Assembly (NCBI GenBank): GCA_049323895.1 | Contig: JBMOKT010000016.1 | Span: 1 to 64,000, forward strand | Length of the DNA stretch: 64,000 nt | Reading direction: 5' to 3' | Source: JBMOKT01 sp049323895 | GTDB lineage: Bacteria; Bacillota; Peptococcia; Peptococcales; BICA1-8 | Shown: positions 17,518 to 26,078 of the stretch, piece after piece | How the letters are laid out: each line of letters opens with the position of its first letter | Position numbering within the stretch: position 1 is the stretch's first letter | Made by a program: the position numbers and the translations under genes | The notes under the pieces: model-generated | Database searches by the model: none | The model's input: the letters and a program-made list of their open reading frames with translations, nothing else | Told to the model about the DNA's origin: nothing

Positions 17518-17568
17518 GAAATCATGGCCTATGGTGGGGGCTAAATCATACGAAAGGTGGAGGAATGG

Positions 17569-17805
17569 ATGAATTTAGAAAAGTTAAGAGAAACGGAATA
17601 TGTAAAGTGCGTGGGTTTGCTGACTGAGTTGATTGACTTGGATGTCGATTCAAAAGAGAGAATTCATAAATGTTTTCAAAGCATGGGGATTAAGAACTTT
17701 TTTCTACATCTTGAATCGGCGGATTTATCCCCGGAAACTACTGAGAAACTGAGAAGTATACAATCCATTGTTGAGATATTTGATGAAGTTGGGGGGCAGG
17801 CATAA
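17569..17805 (+). CDS. hypothetical protein upstream of the RadC-like gene (78 aa)
   Basis: The ATG at 17569 follows AAAGGTGGAGG. The product is acidic and helical (LTELIDLDVDSKERIHKCFQ) without signal peptide. It ends one base before the RadC-like gene start, so the two are translated together. No family is recognised. Confidence 0.5.
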   Translation: MNLEKLRETEYVKCVGLLTELIDLDVDSKERIHKCFQSMGIKNFFLHLESADLSPETTEKLRSIQSIVEIFDEVGGQA

Positions 17806-17806
17806 G

Positions 17807-18505
17807 ATGAAGCGAGACATACGGCATACCGAAAAATTTCTTAAAGGTCTGACTGCTTTAACAGGGCTGCCCTACAAAAAGGCTTTGCAGTATGTAAAAG
17901 GAAATAACCCCTTTAATATCTTAGAGCATCCCCGTATTTTGGAACCAAATGAAAAACAGCTTGAAAAGATAGGTCTGCTCAATGAGTTCATTGCTTCTTA
18001 TAACATTTTGAAAATCTATGAGAGCAATGAGAAGATCACGTTAAATTCAGCAACGGTAGCAGGTCAATATTTTTTAGCCCTTTTAGGGGGTATGAAGGAT
18101 AAAGAAAGGTTTATGGTTGCTTTTTTGGATAATGGCAATAACATAATCGAAACAAAAACCATGTCGGAAGGGAGTGTTGGACAAACTGCAGTTTATCCAA
18201 GAGAGATATTAAAATATGCTTTGGCCTGTGATTGCAAATCAATGATTTTAGCCCATAACCATCCCGGAGGCTCCAATAATTTTTCACCGGAAGATAGAGC
18301 ATTGACACAAAGATTTGTTGATATTTTTCATCCTCTTGAGATTAAAGTTCTGGACCACATTATTGTATGCGGCACAAGCTATTCTTCTATGGCAGAAAGA
18401 GGAGTTATTCCTCACCAGTGCAAAAGTCTAGCAAATTATGAAGTGATTGCATTAGGCGCAATGTCGGTAGAGGAAAAGCGGAATAGGTTTCAATATACAC
18501 GTTAA
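17807..18505 (+). CDS. RadC/JAB-domain protein
   Basis: The 232-residue protein carries the JAB metalloprotease-like RadC core: a Glu in ETKTMSEGSVGQTAVYPREI and the metal-binding signature AHNHPGGSNNFSPED (about residues 148-162). RadC-like proteins are common on mobile elements and phages; their role is unclear. The N-terminal 60 residues lack the usual HhH region and differ from chromosomal RadC. It sits after the truncated conjugation region and before the Tad locus. Confidence 0.88.
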   Translation: MKRDIRHTEKFLKGLTALTGLPYKKALQYVKGNNPFNILEHPRILEPNEKQLEKIGLLNEFIASYNILKIYESNEKITLNSATVAGQYFLALLGGMKDKERFMVAFLDNGNNIIETKTMSEGSVGQTAVYPREILKYALACDCKSMILAHNHPGGSNNFSPEDRALTQRFVDIFHPLEIKVLDHIIVCGTSYSSMAERGVIPHQCKSLANYEVIALGAMSVEEKRNRFQYTR

Positions 18506-18609
18506 TCTAATGATTGCAAACACAATGAAAAGCATTTAAAAGTATGATTTTCCCTTCGCTCATTACAGTGGAGGGATTTTATATTTCCCCAATAAACAAA
18601 CGGAGGTGT

Positions 18610-19302
18610 ATGTATTTGTTAAACAAGCGTGTAATTCGTCTGGGAATTTCATTGGTGGCAGCTTTGGCTATTACCTTCTTCATGGTTGTAGCGACATCTG
18701 AACGAGAAGTGGCCTACCAATCTGTGGTTGTGGCCTCTCAAGACATCGAGGCAAATACTGTTCTTACTCCTAAAATCCTGGAGGTGTGTAACGTACCGGT
18801 TACGGCAGCGCCGGAAGGTGTACTGACGGCCATTCCGAACGGGAAGTTAGCCGGGCAAAAAATCTGGAAAGGGGAGTATATTCTTCATCCTATGATCAAA
18901 GATGATCCGGTCACACTACCTGAACCTGAGAACCGGATTTTCTCTATCCCCATAAGCGCAAAGACAGTGGGAGGCATCCAGCCGGGAGACCGGGTGGATG
19001 TTTTTCTTTTTACGGCAGATAAAAGCAACCTTGGTAGCGGGGAAAGCAGGATGCTCCTATCCGGTATCTCGATAGTCCAAATTCTAAACCAGAACGGTAA
19101 GGTTATAACCGAGAAGGAAAGTAAAGCTCTGGGTTCAGGTTCTGTACCAGCCGTTGCTGAGGTGCTGGTAACGGCTGATCAAGCTAATCTCCTAAACGCT
19201 GCTGCCAACACGGGAAACCTCTCCGTAGCTCGTTACTTACCAGGAAGTCAGCCTGTGCAAAACATATCAGCTCTCTCAGTGGCAGGAGGCAATGTACGAT
19301 GA
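18610..19302 (+). CDS. cpaB: Flp pilus assembly protein CpaB (RcpC-like)
   Basis: The 230-residue protein has one N-terminal membrane helix (ISLVAALAITFFMVV), a SAF domain (SVVVASQDIEANTVLTPKIL) and an RcpC-type region (ISAKTVGGIQPGDRVDVFLF). CpaB stabilises the Tad pilus in the envelope. The ATG at 18610 is used; a TTG at 18616 is better spaced from GGAGG and is an alternative. It opens the tad operon and overlaps the next gene. Confidence 0.85.
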   Translation: MYLLNKRVIRLGISLVAALAITFFMVVATSEREVAYQSVVVASQDIEANTVLTPKILEVCNVPVTAAPEGVLTAIPNGKLAGQKIWKGEYILHPMIKDDPVTLPEPENRIFSIPISAKTVGGIQPGDRVDVFLFTADKSNLGSGESRMLLSGISIVQILNQNGKVITEKESKALGSGSVPAVAEVLVTADQANLLNAAANTGNLSVARYLPGSQPVQNISALSVAGGNVR

Positions 19303-20108
19303 TGCGATTTAAGTTGCCTAAATTCACGATACGGCAGAAAAAATCCAAACCAAAGGAATCGTGTTCAGTTACGCCCCGTATTATCACATTCTGTTCCCCT
19401 AAAGCCACAGGGAAAACTACCCTTGCTGCTGTTCTGTCCGCAGCATTGGCAGGGGAAGGCCAGCGAGTAGCTTGTGTTGATTTTGACCTATATACTCCTG
19501 ACCTACCCGTTAGGGGGTATGGTCTTGACCAGATAGTCGAGGAAGTGCTGCGTGGGGATTTTAACCCAATTGCTACGGCGTTAAAACTCCCCTGTCTCAA
19601 GCCTCCAAGGGTCCATCTCCTGTCTGGCCCAACAGATACGGTACGGGCTGAGAACCTGGGACGGAGCGAACTTCTACGCCTTATCAATGCACTAACGGAA
19701 CAATTTGACGCCGTGGTTTTGGATACAAATCAAACGCTGGCTCTGGAAGCCACCTTGGTTGCATTGGATGCAGCCGATCTCATCATAATGCCGGTCACAC
19801 CGAAAGATAACATAGTGCGGCATGTAGGACGCTATCTGAGTTTAATGGAACAAGGCCTATGCCTGGATATGCAGAAGACACGGCTTGTGTTGAACCAGAG
19901 GGTGGACAAAAAAGCAGTGTTATCCACCAGTGATGTTGAGTATGTGCTAGGCAGGAGGATAGCAGCAGAAATTCCCTACTGCCAGGGCTGGGAGAACTGG
20001 AATAGAGAAAATTTGCCACCGGTAGATGGCAGGGAAGACCTATTGCTCAAGATGATAAATTCAAATGTTTTTACCGAGAAGGAGGTGTTGGCTAATGGGA
20101 GCAGTTAG
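19299..20108 (+). CDS. cpaE: CpaE/TadZ-like MinD-family ATPase
   Basis: The 269-residue protein has a deviant Walker A motif CSPKATGKTTLAAVLSAAL (about residues 33-51), a VDFDLYTPD motif, and FDAVVLDTN as Walker A prime and B elements of ParA/MinD ATPases. TadZ/CpaE proteins place the Tad pilus machine at the pole. The P-loop has Ala-Thr in place of the usual Gly-Gly. It overlaps cpaB by 4 bases and cpaF by 14 bases. Confidence 0.82.
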   Translation: MMRFKLPKFTIRQKKSKPKESCSVTPRIITFCSPKATGKTTLAAVLSAALAGEGQRVACVDFDLYTPDLPVRGYGLDQIVEEVLRGDFNPIATALKLPCLKPPRVHLLSGPTDTVRAENLGRSELLRLINALTEQFDAVVLDTNQTLALEATLVALDAADLIIMPVTPKDNIVRHVGRYLSLMEQGLCLDMQKTRLVLNQRVDKKAVLSTSDVEYVLGRRIAAEIPYCQGWENWNRENLPPVDGREDLLLKMINSNVFTEKEVLANGSS

Positions 20109-21399
20109 CTTGGCGGATGAAATTTATAGCCGCAAGAACAACCGGAGAATAGAAAATAAAGTATCTGCACTGGAAAATCCCAAGGAGGATAAAGATATCG
20201 TCTTTCTGGTGACGGAGGCAATCCTCCGGGATTATTCTGAAGTAGTTTATGCTGTCACTACAGGAACTAAGGCCTCTGTGGTTTTGGAACGCCTAGTGGC
20301 CCAGGTTATCACAGAACGGGGATACCAACTTGAGGGCGGCAGAGAAGAAACGGTCAAAGCCGTTCTGGATAATATCCTGCGTTACGGAATCCTTCAGGAT
20401 CTCATTGATAATCCGGAGGTAACCGATATTTTCCTTAACGGCCCGCAAAACGTATATAAACGGGTCAATAATGTGGATTTTTTCTGCCCGGGAATCAGTT
20501 TCCGGGATAACCGGCACCTGGAGCAATTTATCCGTACCGTCTTGGCTAAAATAGGCCAACGCATCACCCAGGCCGAATGCCTGGTGGATACCCGTGATGT
20601 GCAAAATCATATCCGTATTAATGCAGGGATACCTCCCGCGGCAAAAACACCCTACCTCTGTATACGTAAACATACCGTCGCAAACTATGATGCAGACGAT
20701 TTTGTCAGATCTGGAACATTCACACCGGAAGTTCAGGAATTTATTGCACTGGCCATGAAAGCCAGGTTAAACACCCTAATTGCCGGACCTACCGGTAGCG
20801 GCAAGACCACGTTGATGCGCTTTCTTGCCTCCAACTTTATCCCTGATAATGAACGAATCGTGATCATGGAGGAAGAGGAAGAATTGAAGATTGCCCACCG
20901 TAATCACGTAGCCCTGGAGGCGAAAAAGAAAGCAGGAGAAAATGACCAGGAAATTACCCTGAACGACCTGGTGCGAAACGGTTTGCGTATGGCCATACGG
21001 CGCATTCTTTTGGGGGAATTCCGGGGAAAAGAAGCCTTTGCCCTGATTCGCGCCTTTGGTACCGGCCACGACGGGGGAATGGTCACGGTTCACGCCAATG
21101 ACCTCTACAATGCCCTGGACCAGGTTGCCGTAATGATGCTGTATGCTGATACACCTCTTAATTATGAACACTTGAAACTCCTTATTGCCCAGGCCTTGGA
21201 CCTCATCATCTACATGGAAAACTACCGAATCACCGATATCGCCTATGTGGCCGGTTATGACCGTCAACGGCAGGAAGTCCTATTAGAGCCTATTCTTGAA
21301 ACGGAACGGGATTCTGCCGGAAACTTGGTTTATGATTGGCACCCACTGAGCGACAGCGCCAAAAAACTTTTTTGGCGAAGGGGGGTGGCTATTCAATGA
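20095..21399 (+). CDS. cpaF: Tad pilus secretion ATPase CpaF (TadA)
   Basis: The 434-residue protein is a type II/IV secretion ATPase. It has Walker A AGPTGSGKTTLMRF (about residue 230), the acidic Walker B-like RIVIMEEEEEL, and GTGHDGGMVTVHAND, the His-box region typical of CpaF. It drives pilin assembly. The ATG at 20095 lies 8 bases after AAGGAGGTG. It is coupled to tadB through an ATGA overlap. Confidence 0.93.
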   Translation: MGAVSLADEIYSRKNNRRIENKVSALENPKEDKDIVFLVTEAILRDYSEVVYAVTTGTKASVVLERLVAQVITERGYQLEGGREETVKAVLDNILRYGILQDLIDNPEVTDIFLNGPQNVYKRVNNVDFFCPGISFRDNRHLEQFIRTVLAKIGQRITQAECLVDTRDVQNHIRINAGIPPAAKTPYLCIRKHTVANYDADDFVRSGTFTPEVQEFIALAMKARLNTLIAGPTGSGKTTLMRFLASNFIPDNERIVIMEEEEELKIAHRNHVALEAKKKAGENDQEITLNDLVRNGLRMAIRRILLGEFRGKEAFALIRAFGTGHDGGMVTVHANDLYNALDQVAVMMLYADTPLNYEHLKLLIAQALDLIIYMENYRITDIAYVAGYDRQRQEVLLEPILETERDSAGNLVYDWHPLSDSAKKLFWRRGVAIQ

Positions 21400-22325
21400 C
21401 TGGGGAGTTTGCTTTACTAGCTCTAACAGTGGCGGCCTGGTTTATCTTCTTCACAACTTTCCTCTGGTTTACCAAAAGAGATTTCCTTGATTGGTTCCAA
21501 GTAAAGAGCTTAGACCGAAAAGTGATGCTGGCTGTGGAACGAAATGAAAGCTCCCGCGTTTGGGGACAAAAGCTGCAAAAGATGCTGTCTGTCATGCCTT
21601 TCAGGTCAGGCGAGAAACTGTTCAGTGTCTTCTTTTTTCTGCTCGGCTCCCTACTGACAGGACTACTCATGGCTGTAACGGCTGCCGTTATTTTACGGAA
21701 TCCTTTGGTGATGCTTCTGCTTTTTTTGGTGGGGGTATCTTTGCCTTATCAGCTCCTAGAGGTTGCTTATCATCGCTGGCGGAAAAAACTTAGAGGGCAG
21801 GCTGCATCCTTCTTGCTTACGGTAGGGAACCTTTTCGGCGTGTATGGTGACCCGATGGTGGCACTAGAAGAAGCCATACCCCGGCTGAAGGAGCCTCTGT
21901 GTGGTCAGGTGCGCTGGTTTATTACCGCCTATAAAGGCGGGTTGTCCCTTCCTGTGTGTGTGGCAACAATAAAAAGCCGCCTGCCAGATCCGATCTTACG
22001 GCAGTTCTGGGATGATCTGGTTTTCTTTGCCGAGCGCGGCGGTGATTTTCAGGAGTGTATTATGGAACATGTGCACCAGGTTTACCAGCGGGAGATCAAC
22101 TTGACCCAGGGGAGTACTGATTCTAGCAGTACCCTGACCGTCTTTTTTGTCCTGTTGGCTGTGTATATCGCAGTCCTGGTGACCCTGACCCGCAGCCAAC
22201 CGGAACTAATGGGCTTTTTAGTGACGGACTCAAGAGGAAAGATGGCAGTTGCTTTGATGGCTATCATCTTCCTGACTGCTGGTTATTTTCTTAAATTAAT
22301 GGTCATGGAGAGGGGAAATGAGTGA
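21396..22325 (+). CDS. tadB: Tad pilus platform protein TadB
   Basis: The 309-residue protein has membrane helices near both ends and a central GspF/TadB-type cytosolic domain (GNLFGVYGDPMVALEEAIPR, then WDDLVFFAERGGDF). TadB and TadC form the inner-membrane platform rotated by CpaF. The start ATG at 21396 overlaps the cpaF stop, and its stop overlaps the tadC start. Confidence 0.88.
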   Translation: MTGEFALLALTVAAWFIFFTTFLWFTKRDFLDWFQVKSLDRKVMLAVERNESSRVWGQKLQKMLSVMPFRSGEKLFSVFFFLLGSLLTGLLMAVTAAVILRNPLVMLLLFLVGVSLPYQLLEVAYHRWRKKLRGQAASFLLTVGNLFGVYGDPMVALEEAIPRLKEPLCGQVRWFITAYKGGLSLPVCVATIKSRLPDPILRQFWDDLVFFAERGGDFQECIMEHVHQVYQREINLTQGSTDSSSTLTVFFVLLAVYIAVLVTLTRSQPELMGFLVTDSRGKMAVALMAIIFLTAGYFLKLMVMERGNE

Positions 22326-23164
22326 TGGAAGCAGGCAAGTGGCTGTTAGTACTACTTATTTTGGCACTATTTATTGCCATTCATACGGGATGGGAGATTT
22401 TTCTGGAAAAACAAAAGATTCGCGACCTGTTGGCCGACATCAACTCTGGGCGAAGGAAAAAAGAAAATCCGTTGTTAAAGGTGGCCGGGCGGCTGTTGGG
22501 ATGGTATGGCGGTCATTCTCTTCCTGACCGGCTGGCTCAGGCCGGGAACTCTAGATTTATAGGTGGAAGCCCGGCTCACTTTTATACTGCCAAACTGCTT
22601 CTGGCCCTTATAGTTGGTCTGCGCCTGGGGGGTAGCGGCCTCCCTCTTCTAGTCTTCAGTGTAGTTGGTTTTATGATTCCGGATGGACTCCTCTACTTGG
22701 CTGCCAGAAGAAGAAAAGAAGAGATCCTGCGGGTATTGCCGGAGATGCTTGACTTCTTGCGACGCTCCTTAGTTGGGGGGAATGGCATGCGGGAAACCCT
22801 TTCCGCCCTGCCCCAGCGGGTCTCAGGTCCCTTAAGAAAGGAGGTGATGCAGCTCGCCGCCCATTACGCCCTAACTTTGAATTTGTCCGGCTCCTTGGAT
22901 ACCTTTGCGGCTAGAATCGGAATAGAGGAGGTGAATCATTTAGTTCTGGCCTTAAAACAGAGTGAGGTTACCGGTCGGGTTAAAACCTTGCTGGCCCACC
23001 AAGCGGAAGTCCTGAAAGTGAGAAGACAAGCTGAGATTGAAAAGGGCCTGAAAAACCGGGCCAATTTCTTACCCCTCATTAGCGTAATGGTGGTGGCTAA
23101 CATCATGATTCTGATTGCCATGCCTTTGCTTATCCAGTTTACCAGTAGTTTCGGTCAATTCTAA
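22325..23164 (+). CDS. tadC: Tad pilus platform protein TadC
   Basis: The 279-residue protein has an N-terminal helix, two central helices, a GspF-like domain (LPEMLDFLRRSLVGGNGMRE, then EVNHLVLALKQSEVTGR) and a C-terminal helix (LPLISVMVVANIMILIAMPL). The start ATG at 22325 overlaps the tadB stop by one base. It pairs with TadB in the pilus base. Confidence 0.87.
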   Translation: MEAGKWLLVLLILALFIAIHTGWEIFLEKQKIRDLLADINSGRRKKENPLLKVAGRLLGWYGGHSLPDRLAQAGNSRFIGGSPAHFYTAKLLLALIVGLRLGGSGLPLLVFSVVGFMIPDGLLYLAARRRKEEILRVLPEMLDFLRRSLVGGNGMRETLSALPQRVSGPLRKEVMQLAAHYALTLNLSGSLDTFAARIGIEEVNHLVLALKQSEVTGRVKTLLAHQAEVLKVRRQAEIEKGLKNRANFLPLISVMVVANIMILIAMPLLIQFTSSFGQF

Positions 23165-23194
23165 TCTCATAAAATTATTATGGAGGATGATGAT

Positions 23195-23416
23195 ATGTTT
23201 AACATGGTTCGTAATGCTGTTCCCTTTTTGGTATCTGTTTCCCCGCGCGCAGTAAGTTTTCTGAGGAATAAAAAAGGTACCCCATCCATTGAAACGGTGG
23301 CTATTATCGCCTTTATCGCCCTGGCGCTGTTCCCTTACTTGCGGGATATCGGTGGAGCTATCGGTAATGTCTTTACCTCTTTAACCACTAACCTGAATAA
23401 CCAAGTCAATCCCTAA
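23195..23416 (+). CDS. flp: Flp-type pilin
   Basis: The 73-residue prepilin has a long leader up to KKG, then TPSIETVAIIAFIALALF. The G-x-x-x-x-E arrangement (Gly at -1, Glu at +5) is the type IVb cleavage signature. Mature pilin would be about 45 residues. The ATG at 23195 follows GGAGGATG; an ATG at 23180 overlaps that site. It is the major pilus subunit and is followed by its peptidase gene. Confidence 0.88.
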   Translation: MFNMVRNAVPFLVSVSPRAVSFLRNKKGTPSIETVAIIAFIALALFPYLRDIGGAIGNVFTSLTTNLNNQVNP

Positions 23417-23421
23417 AGGTT

Positions 23422-23829
23422 ATGGAGATGGCAACGATAGCTGCCGTTTTGCTGGCAGCCTGGTACGATATAAAGACGCGGAAAATCCCGGACTGGATCA
23501 CGCTGACACTGATTCTGGCCGGGATTATTTTTTCCCTGGTTGACAGGGGTTTTTGGCTTACGGCGGCTACTCTTTTCTTGGGAAGTATCCTCTGTGAGCT
23601 TTTCTACCGCCTGAAAACATTCGGCGGTGGAGATTTGAAATTGTTGTTGGGTTTAGCCCTGATAGGAGGGCCGCTGTATGGTCTGGCGGTATTTTACGCT
23701 AGTCTTTTGGCGGCCCTGCCGCTTTTTCTTGTCTATATGATAAAGGATAAGATGACAAAACCAAACGTACCGTATGCATTAGCAATTCTATCAGGAGTCT
23801 TATGGGTTTATGGGAAGGGGGTGCTTTAG
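23422..23829 (+). CDS. cpaA: prepilin peptidase CpaA/TadV (A24)
   Basis: The 135-residue membrane protein has the two catalytic aspartates of A24 peptidases, in AWYDIKTRKIPDW (about residue 15) and in FGGGDLKLLLG (GxGD, about residue 71). It lacks a methylase domain, as usual for TadV. It cleaves the Flp leader and probably the pseudopilins. It follows flp by 5 bases. Confidence 0.9.
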   Translation: MEMATIAAVLLAAWYDIKTRKIPDWITLTLILAGIIFSLVDRGFWLTAATLFLGSILCELFYRLKTFGGGDLKLLLGLALIGGPLYGLAVFYASLLAALPLFLVYMIKDKMTKPNVPYALAILSGVLWVYGKGVL

Positions 23830-23830
23830 T

Positions 23831-24253
23831 TTGCTCAGTTTCTTACAGGACCGGAGGGGAGGTAGTGAAGCAATTGCCTTTGCCGCAGTGTTGATTTTGC
23901 TTATGCTCGTTGTTTTGAATTTATCGCCTCCCGTTAAAACGGCGTTCATGTATGCTAATTTTACCCATGTACACAGGGAGACATTATTGAGAATGGAGGT
24001 GGCGGGTGGTCTTACCCCCGCTATTGAACAAAAGGCGCGGGATGAGTTAATCTCAATGGGGTTTGATGATAACCAGGTGGATATTACCGGTACAACCGCA
24101 GTGGTAGACTATGGTGAAACGATAGATCTGGCAATTCGTTACACCTATTCCTATGCGAGCTATGCCTTCAATAATTTTCTTATTTATGCAGTTAACACAC
24201 CACGGGTGATGGAAGCTGCCGGGTCCTCGGTAAGCTTTAACTTTGAGAAGTGA
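23831..24253 (+). CDS. TadE-like pseudopilin (DUF4320-type)
   Basis: The TTG at 23831 lies 1 base after the cpaA stop and 8 bases after GGGGGTG; an in-frame ATG at 23810 lies inside cpaA. The protein has a short basic N-terminus (DRRGGSEA), one helix (IAFAAVLILLMLVVLNL) and an external domain. The G-G-S-E arrangement suits TadV processing. It resembles DUF4320/TadE minor pilins. Confidence 0.72.
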   Translation: MLSFLQDRRGGSEAIAFAAVLILLMLVVLNLSPPVKTAFMYANFTHVHRETLLRMEVAGGLTPAIEQKARDELISMGFDDNQVDITGTTAVVDYGETIDLAIRYTYSYASYAFNNFLIYAVNTPRVMEAAGSSVSFNFEK

Positions 24254-24264
24254 GGTGAGTTTAA

Positions 24265-24768
24265 ATGCTATTTTGGTGTGATCGAAAAGGGGGAGCTTCG
24301 GCAGTCATCGGCTCAATTATCATATTTATAGCCATGCTTCTGCTTGCTCTGGTCTTCGATACGGCATTTTTGTATGCCAGGAGGGATGCAATCAAGCAGG
24401 CTCTGGACTACAGCAACATGGCTGTATATAGAAATCTGAACCGGGAAAAGCTGGCCGACAGTATTTTAGAGATAGATAAAACAGCCGCCCAAGAGACCTT
24501 CCGGGAGTTCCTGGCTCATAACTTGCGCTTGGATGGCAACCTCAATCCTTTGCCGGGCAGCCTGGCTGCGGGTGCGGTAGATATAGTAGATTTTCGGGTA
24601 TTTAATCCTGAAGAGCTGCCCAATACCGATGGTCTGGGTAATCCTGTCACCGAAGTGTCAGTTTATTCCCAGGTTATGGTACCGGTCAAACCCCTCTTTT
24701 CCGGTCTTTTTACCACAGTCTCAGTACCGGTTGCAATCACCACCGATATACCGGAAGGGTTGCCATAG
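24265..24768 (+). CDS. TadE/TadG-like pseudopilin
   Basis: The 167-residue protein has a short RKGGASAV start, one membrane helix (IIIFIAMLLLALVFDTAF) and an external domain with YARRDAIKQALDYSNMAVYR, which fits TadE/TadG-type minor pilins. The ATG at 24265 follows GTGAGGTGAG. It is the last gene of the tad operon before a new promoter. Confidence 0.72.
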   Translation: MLFWCDRKGGASAVIGSIIIFIAMLLLALVFDTAFLYARRDAIKQALDYSNMAVYRNLNREKLADSILEIDKTAAQETFREFLAHNLRLDGNLNPLPGSLAAGAVDIVDFRVFNPEELPNTDGLGNPVTEVSVYSQVMVPVKPLFSGLFTTVSVPVAITTDIPEGLP

Positions 24769-24777
24769 TCCTATATA

Positions 24778-24807
24778 ATTGTCAATTTAGACAATATCTG
24801 AGATAAT
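24778..24807 (+). promoter_or_regulatory. sigma-A-type promoter with an inverted repeat over the -35
   Basis: TTGTCA (24779-24784), 17 bases, GATAAT (24802-24807). A short inverted repeat, ATTGTC/GACAAT (24778-24795), covers the -35 and could be an operator. The gene at 24853 follows. Confidence 0.6.
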
Positions 24808-24852
24808 CTAGGTAAAGTATGGTAGATAAGTTATAAACGAGGAGGGAGTATA

Positions 24853-25977
24853 ATGCTAAGCGGCGTTGTTTTAGGCCTGAAAAGGTGTTGGAAAGCTTTC
24901 CTGATTGTGCTTGCGGTTATGGCTGTTCCTTCTGGAGTATTAGCCGCAGATACCACGTTGGGAAATTATCAAGAAGCGCCTTACAAAGATGTGGTAAGGA
25001 TATATACTATTGACGATAAAGATGGGTCAATACCTAAGACCTATGTCGAGATACCTGAAAAATATATTTTTTCACCGGACAAGCTGGAACGGATAGTCAC
25101 TGTTAATGGTCATGAATGGGAAGATCTGGTGATAGTTTCCCGTTACGGTGAAGATTCTTATATTGTTTTTGATATGTTTGAGGAGAAAAATTCAAGGATA
25201 GAGTTGCTTTATCAAAACCTTAATGCTGATTGGGATTCTCAGGTTCCTCTTGAAGTACGTGAAAAATCAATTAGTGATGCTTACCAGGCAGCTTTATATA
25301 GTACAATTGATGATTTCCTGGGAAAATATTGGGAGTATCCCTTTGGACGTGGCGGGGGTGGATCTATTGAACCTATAGTATCAATTAATGGACAACCTTG
25401 GCAGGAAACGGAATGGAAGAACTATATCATTTCTAATATTCGTGAGCATCTCTATCCTTCCGATCCTCTTGTCAGCAACCCGAAATATTGGGAAGTGTTC
25501 TTGAATCCGGATAATAACGGGCAAGCTAAAGAAATCATTGAGGCCATGGAACAGGGAATAACCCCATCTACTCCTGAACAGACTGTGGAATTAGTAAACT
25601 ACGTTATCCTTACACTAGGAAAAAGAGAGGTTATGGTTTACCGGGAAGGTAATGCAGAGTTTTACACTTTGGATGTGGCACCAGAGGCACGAGAAGGTAT
25701 AACCATGGTACCTTTGCGGGGAGTACTGGATTTTCTGGGGGCAAAACTGGATTATGACGGCCCATCGAGAACGGTGAAGGTGCAGGATGGGGATTCCCTT
25801 GTAAGGCTTACAATCGGAGAGAGTAAAGCCTTTATTAACGAAGCTGAAGTGCCTCTCGCGAGGCCAGCGGAGATCAAAAATGAAAGAACCTTGATTCCGT
25901 TGCGTTTTGTTGCAGAGAATCTGCATTATAATGTGGTCTGGGACCAGGAAAAGCAGCAAATCTTAATCAGTAAGTGA
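24853..25977 (+). CDS. secreted protein with copper amine oxidase N-terminal-like (stalk) domain
   Basis: The 374-residue protein has a signal peptide (FLIVLAVMAVPSGVLAAD, cut near residue 32), an unknown middle region, and a C-terminal stalk domain at about residues 280-374 (MVPLRGVLDFLGAKLDYD, then TLIPLRFVAENLHYNVVWD). Such domains are common in surface proteins of Clostridia. It has its own promoter, lies just after the tad genes and before a giant PKD protein with a related domain, so it may be a pilus-associated surface factor. Confidence 0.8.
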   Translation: MLSGVVLGLKRCWKAFLIVLAVMAVPSGVLAADTTLGNYQEAPYKDVVRIYTIDDKDGSIPKTYVEIPEKYIFSPDKLERIVTVNGHEWEDLVIVSRYGEDSYIVFDMFEEKNSRIELLYQNLNADWDSQVPLEVREKSISDAYQAALYSTIDDFLGKYWEYPFGRGGGGSIEPIVSINGQPWQETEWKNYIISNIREHLYPSDPLVSNPKYWEVFLNPDNNGQAKEIIEAMEQGITPSTPEQTVELVNYVILTLGKREVMVYREGNAEFYTLDVAPEAREGITMVPLRGVLDFLGAKLDYDGPSRTVKVQDGDSLVRLTIGESKAFINEAEVPLARPAEIKNERTLIPLRFVAENLHYNVVWDQEKQQILISK

Positions 25978-26011
25978 TTGTCGGCATCAGGTTGTATAAC
26001 AAGTTTTGAAA

Positions 26012-26047
26012 ATGGATTCGTAGCAATTACGGGTCCGTTTTTTTTAT
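26012..26047 (+). terminator. intrinsic terminator
   Basis: GGATTCGTA pairs with TACGGGTCC (two G-T pairs) around a short loop, followed by eight T. It separates the stalk-domain gene from the PKD protein gene. Confidence 0.75.
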
Positions 26048-26078
26048 TCTCTGTTAAAGGAAGGAGGTTTTCAATGAC

